A DNA stretch of 15,116 nt. Origin: Syntrophorhabdaceae bacterium (GTDB lineage Bacteria; Desulfobacterota; Syntrophorhabdia; Syntrophorhabdales; Syntrophorhabdaceae). Numbering within the stretch: the first letter of the stretch is position 1; the number at the start of each line of letters is the position of its first letter. Position numbers and translations under genes: made by a program. Positions 14,592-15,116 of the stretch are shown here, one piece after another. Where the stretch lies: positions 1 to 15,116 of the forward strand of contig JAOAHW010000084.1 of the NCBI GenBank assembly GCA_026415015.1, written 5' to 3'. Below the pieces are notes generated by a model, which had not been told where the DNA came from, ran no database searches, and worked only from the letters and a program-made list of their open reading frames with translations.

Positions 14592-15116
14592 ATGACTAAA
14601 TATTTCGCCGGTATTGACATTGGCTCTACAATGACAAAGGTGGTTATACTTAGTGGCAAAATAGAGGCCACCATAATAGGTCCAACAGGTCCTGAACATC
14701 GAAAACTGGCGAATAAAGTTATGGAGGAGGCACTCATTCAGGCGCACCTGAAGTTTGAGGATCTATCCTATATCATTGCCACGGGATATGGGAGAATAAA
14801 TGTACCCTTTGCAGACAGGCAGGTAACTGAGATTACCTGTCATGCAAAAGGGTTGCATAGCCTCCTCCCAACTGTAAAAACAATAATCGACATAGGTGGT
14901 CAGGATAGTAAGGCTATCAAGATAAAAGATGGAAAAGTAATAAGCTTTGTTATGAATGATAAATGTGCTGCCGGTACAGGTAGATTTATAGAGATCATGG
15001 CAGATACCCTGGGTATTCCCCTTGAGGATATGGGGAGTATTTCTTTGACTTCTGATAAACCTGCATCTATAAGTAGCACCTGCACAGTTTTTGCAGAACA
15101 TGAGATAACAAATCAG
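14592..15116 (+). CDS. BadF/BadG/HgdC-type ATPase activator subunit, 3'-truncated by the window edge
   Basis: The frame is open from ATG 14592 to the last base, giving 175 residues of an expected 260-290 (BcrD/HgdC type) or about 430 (BcrA type). This ASKHA-fold ATPase uses ATP hydrolysis to push an electron from ferredoxin into the dehydratase/reductase subunits. Visible are phosphate-1 GIDIGSTMTKVVI (7-19), ATGYGR (63-68), IDIGGQDSKAI (99-109), NDKCAAGTGRF (122-132) and SSTCTVFAE (161-169). C125 and C164 are the two cysteines that, from each of two subunits, bridge the shared [4Fe-4S] cluster. It starts 6 bp after the large-subunit gene, and no strong ribosome binding site is seen, so translational coupling is likely. 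A second ATPase subunit may follow beyond the window, as in bcrCBAD operons. Confidence 0.93.
   Translation, partial: MTKYFAGIDIGSTMTKVVILSGKIEATIIGPTGPEHRKLANKVMEEALIQAHLKFEDLSYIIATGYGRINVPFADRQVTEITCHAKGLHSLLPTVKTIIDIGGQDSKAIKIKDGKVISFVMNDKCAAGTGRFIEIMADTLGIPLEDMGSISLTSDKPASISSTCTVFAEHEITNQ

Noticed and set aside
14036..14747. Long minus-strand open frames (up to 129 aa) opposite the large reductase subunit and the ATPase.
   Set aside because: The plus-strand genes there have clear family motifs. The opposite frames show odd Cys/His/Tyr-rich composition and no start signals.

Overview
The window is about 15.1 kb of gene-dense, AT-rich bacterial DNA. The codon style is rich in ATA, AGG and AGA. 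The sequence suggests a Gram-negative strict anaerobe, perhaps of the Desulfobacterota or Nitrospirota kind. Clues are the Fe-S reductase/dehydratase cluster, a sigma-54 activator, a PAS/HD-GYP sensor, QueH in the oxygen-independent style, and a cytidylate-kinase-like protein with a BON-like tail. The taxonomic guess is inference. No RNA genes, CRISPR arrays, intact mobile elements or origins were seen.

Left part (1-5400, + strand). The 3' three quarters of ligA (NAD-dependent DNA ligase), queH (epoxyqueuosine reductase) and a small DUF2905 membrane protein are joined by ATGA stop/start overlaps. After a 150-bp gap come a compact histone-deacetylase-fold hydrolase and a full-length ComEC/Rec2 DNA-uptake channel. 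These two overlap by 10 bp. comEC converges on the next block.

Middle part (5477-11144, - strand). In transcription order the genes are a GAF/AAA+/Fis sigma-54 activator, a triple-PAS HD-GYP c-di-GMP phosphodiesterase 34 bp behind it, then an 85-bp gap carrying its own promoter-like sequence and a hairpin over the ribosome binding site. A cytidylate-kinase-like/BON protein and an NhaD/CitMHS-type ion transporter follow.

Right part (11145-15116, + strand). A 399-bp divergent control region holds three tandem CTGTT-N6-(A/G)ACAG palindromes, an IHF-like site and a consensus-quality sigma-54 promoter (TGGCATA-N4-TTGCA). Downstream lie an unrecognised 99-aa protein with a duplicated IIE(I/V)FGC motif, then two 2-hydroxyacyl-CoA dehydratase / benzoyl-CoA reductase family subunits (386 and 443 aa), and the start of their BadF/BadG-type ATPase activator, cut by the window end. 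The order small subunit, large subunit, ATPase resembles the start of bcrCBAD-type class I benzoyl-CoA reductase operons.

The most coherent system is this right half. The divergent sigma-54 activator probably binds the palindromes and turns on the small Cys-repeat protein and the ATP-driven Fe-S reductase/dehydratase, with a c-di-GMP hydrolase co-transcribed with the regulator. The exact substrate of the enzyme and the role of the 99-aa protein cannot be settled from sequence alone.
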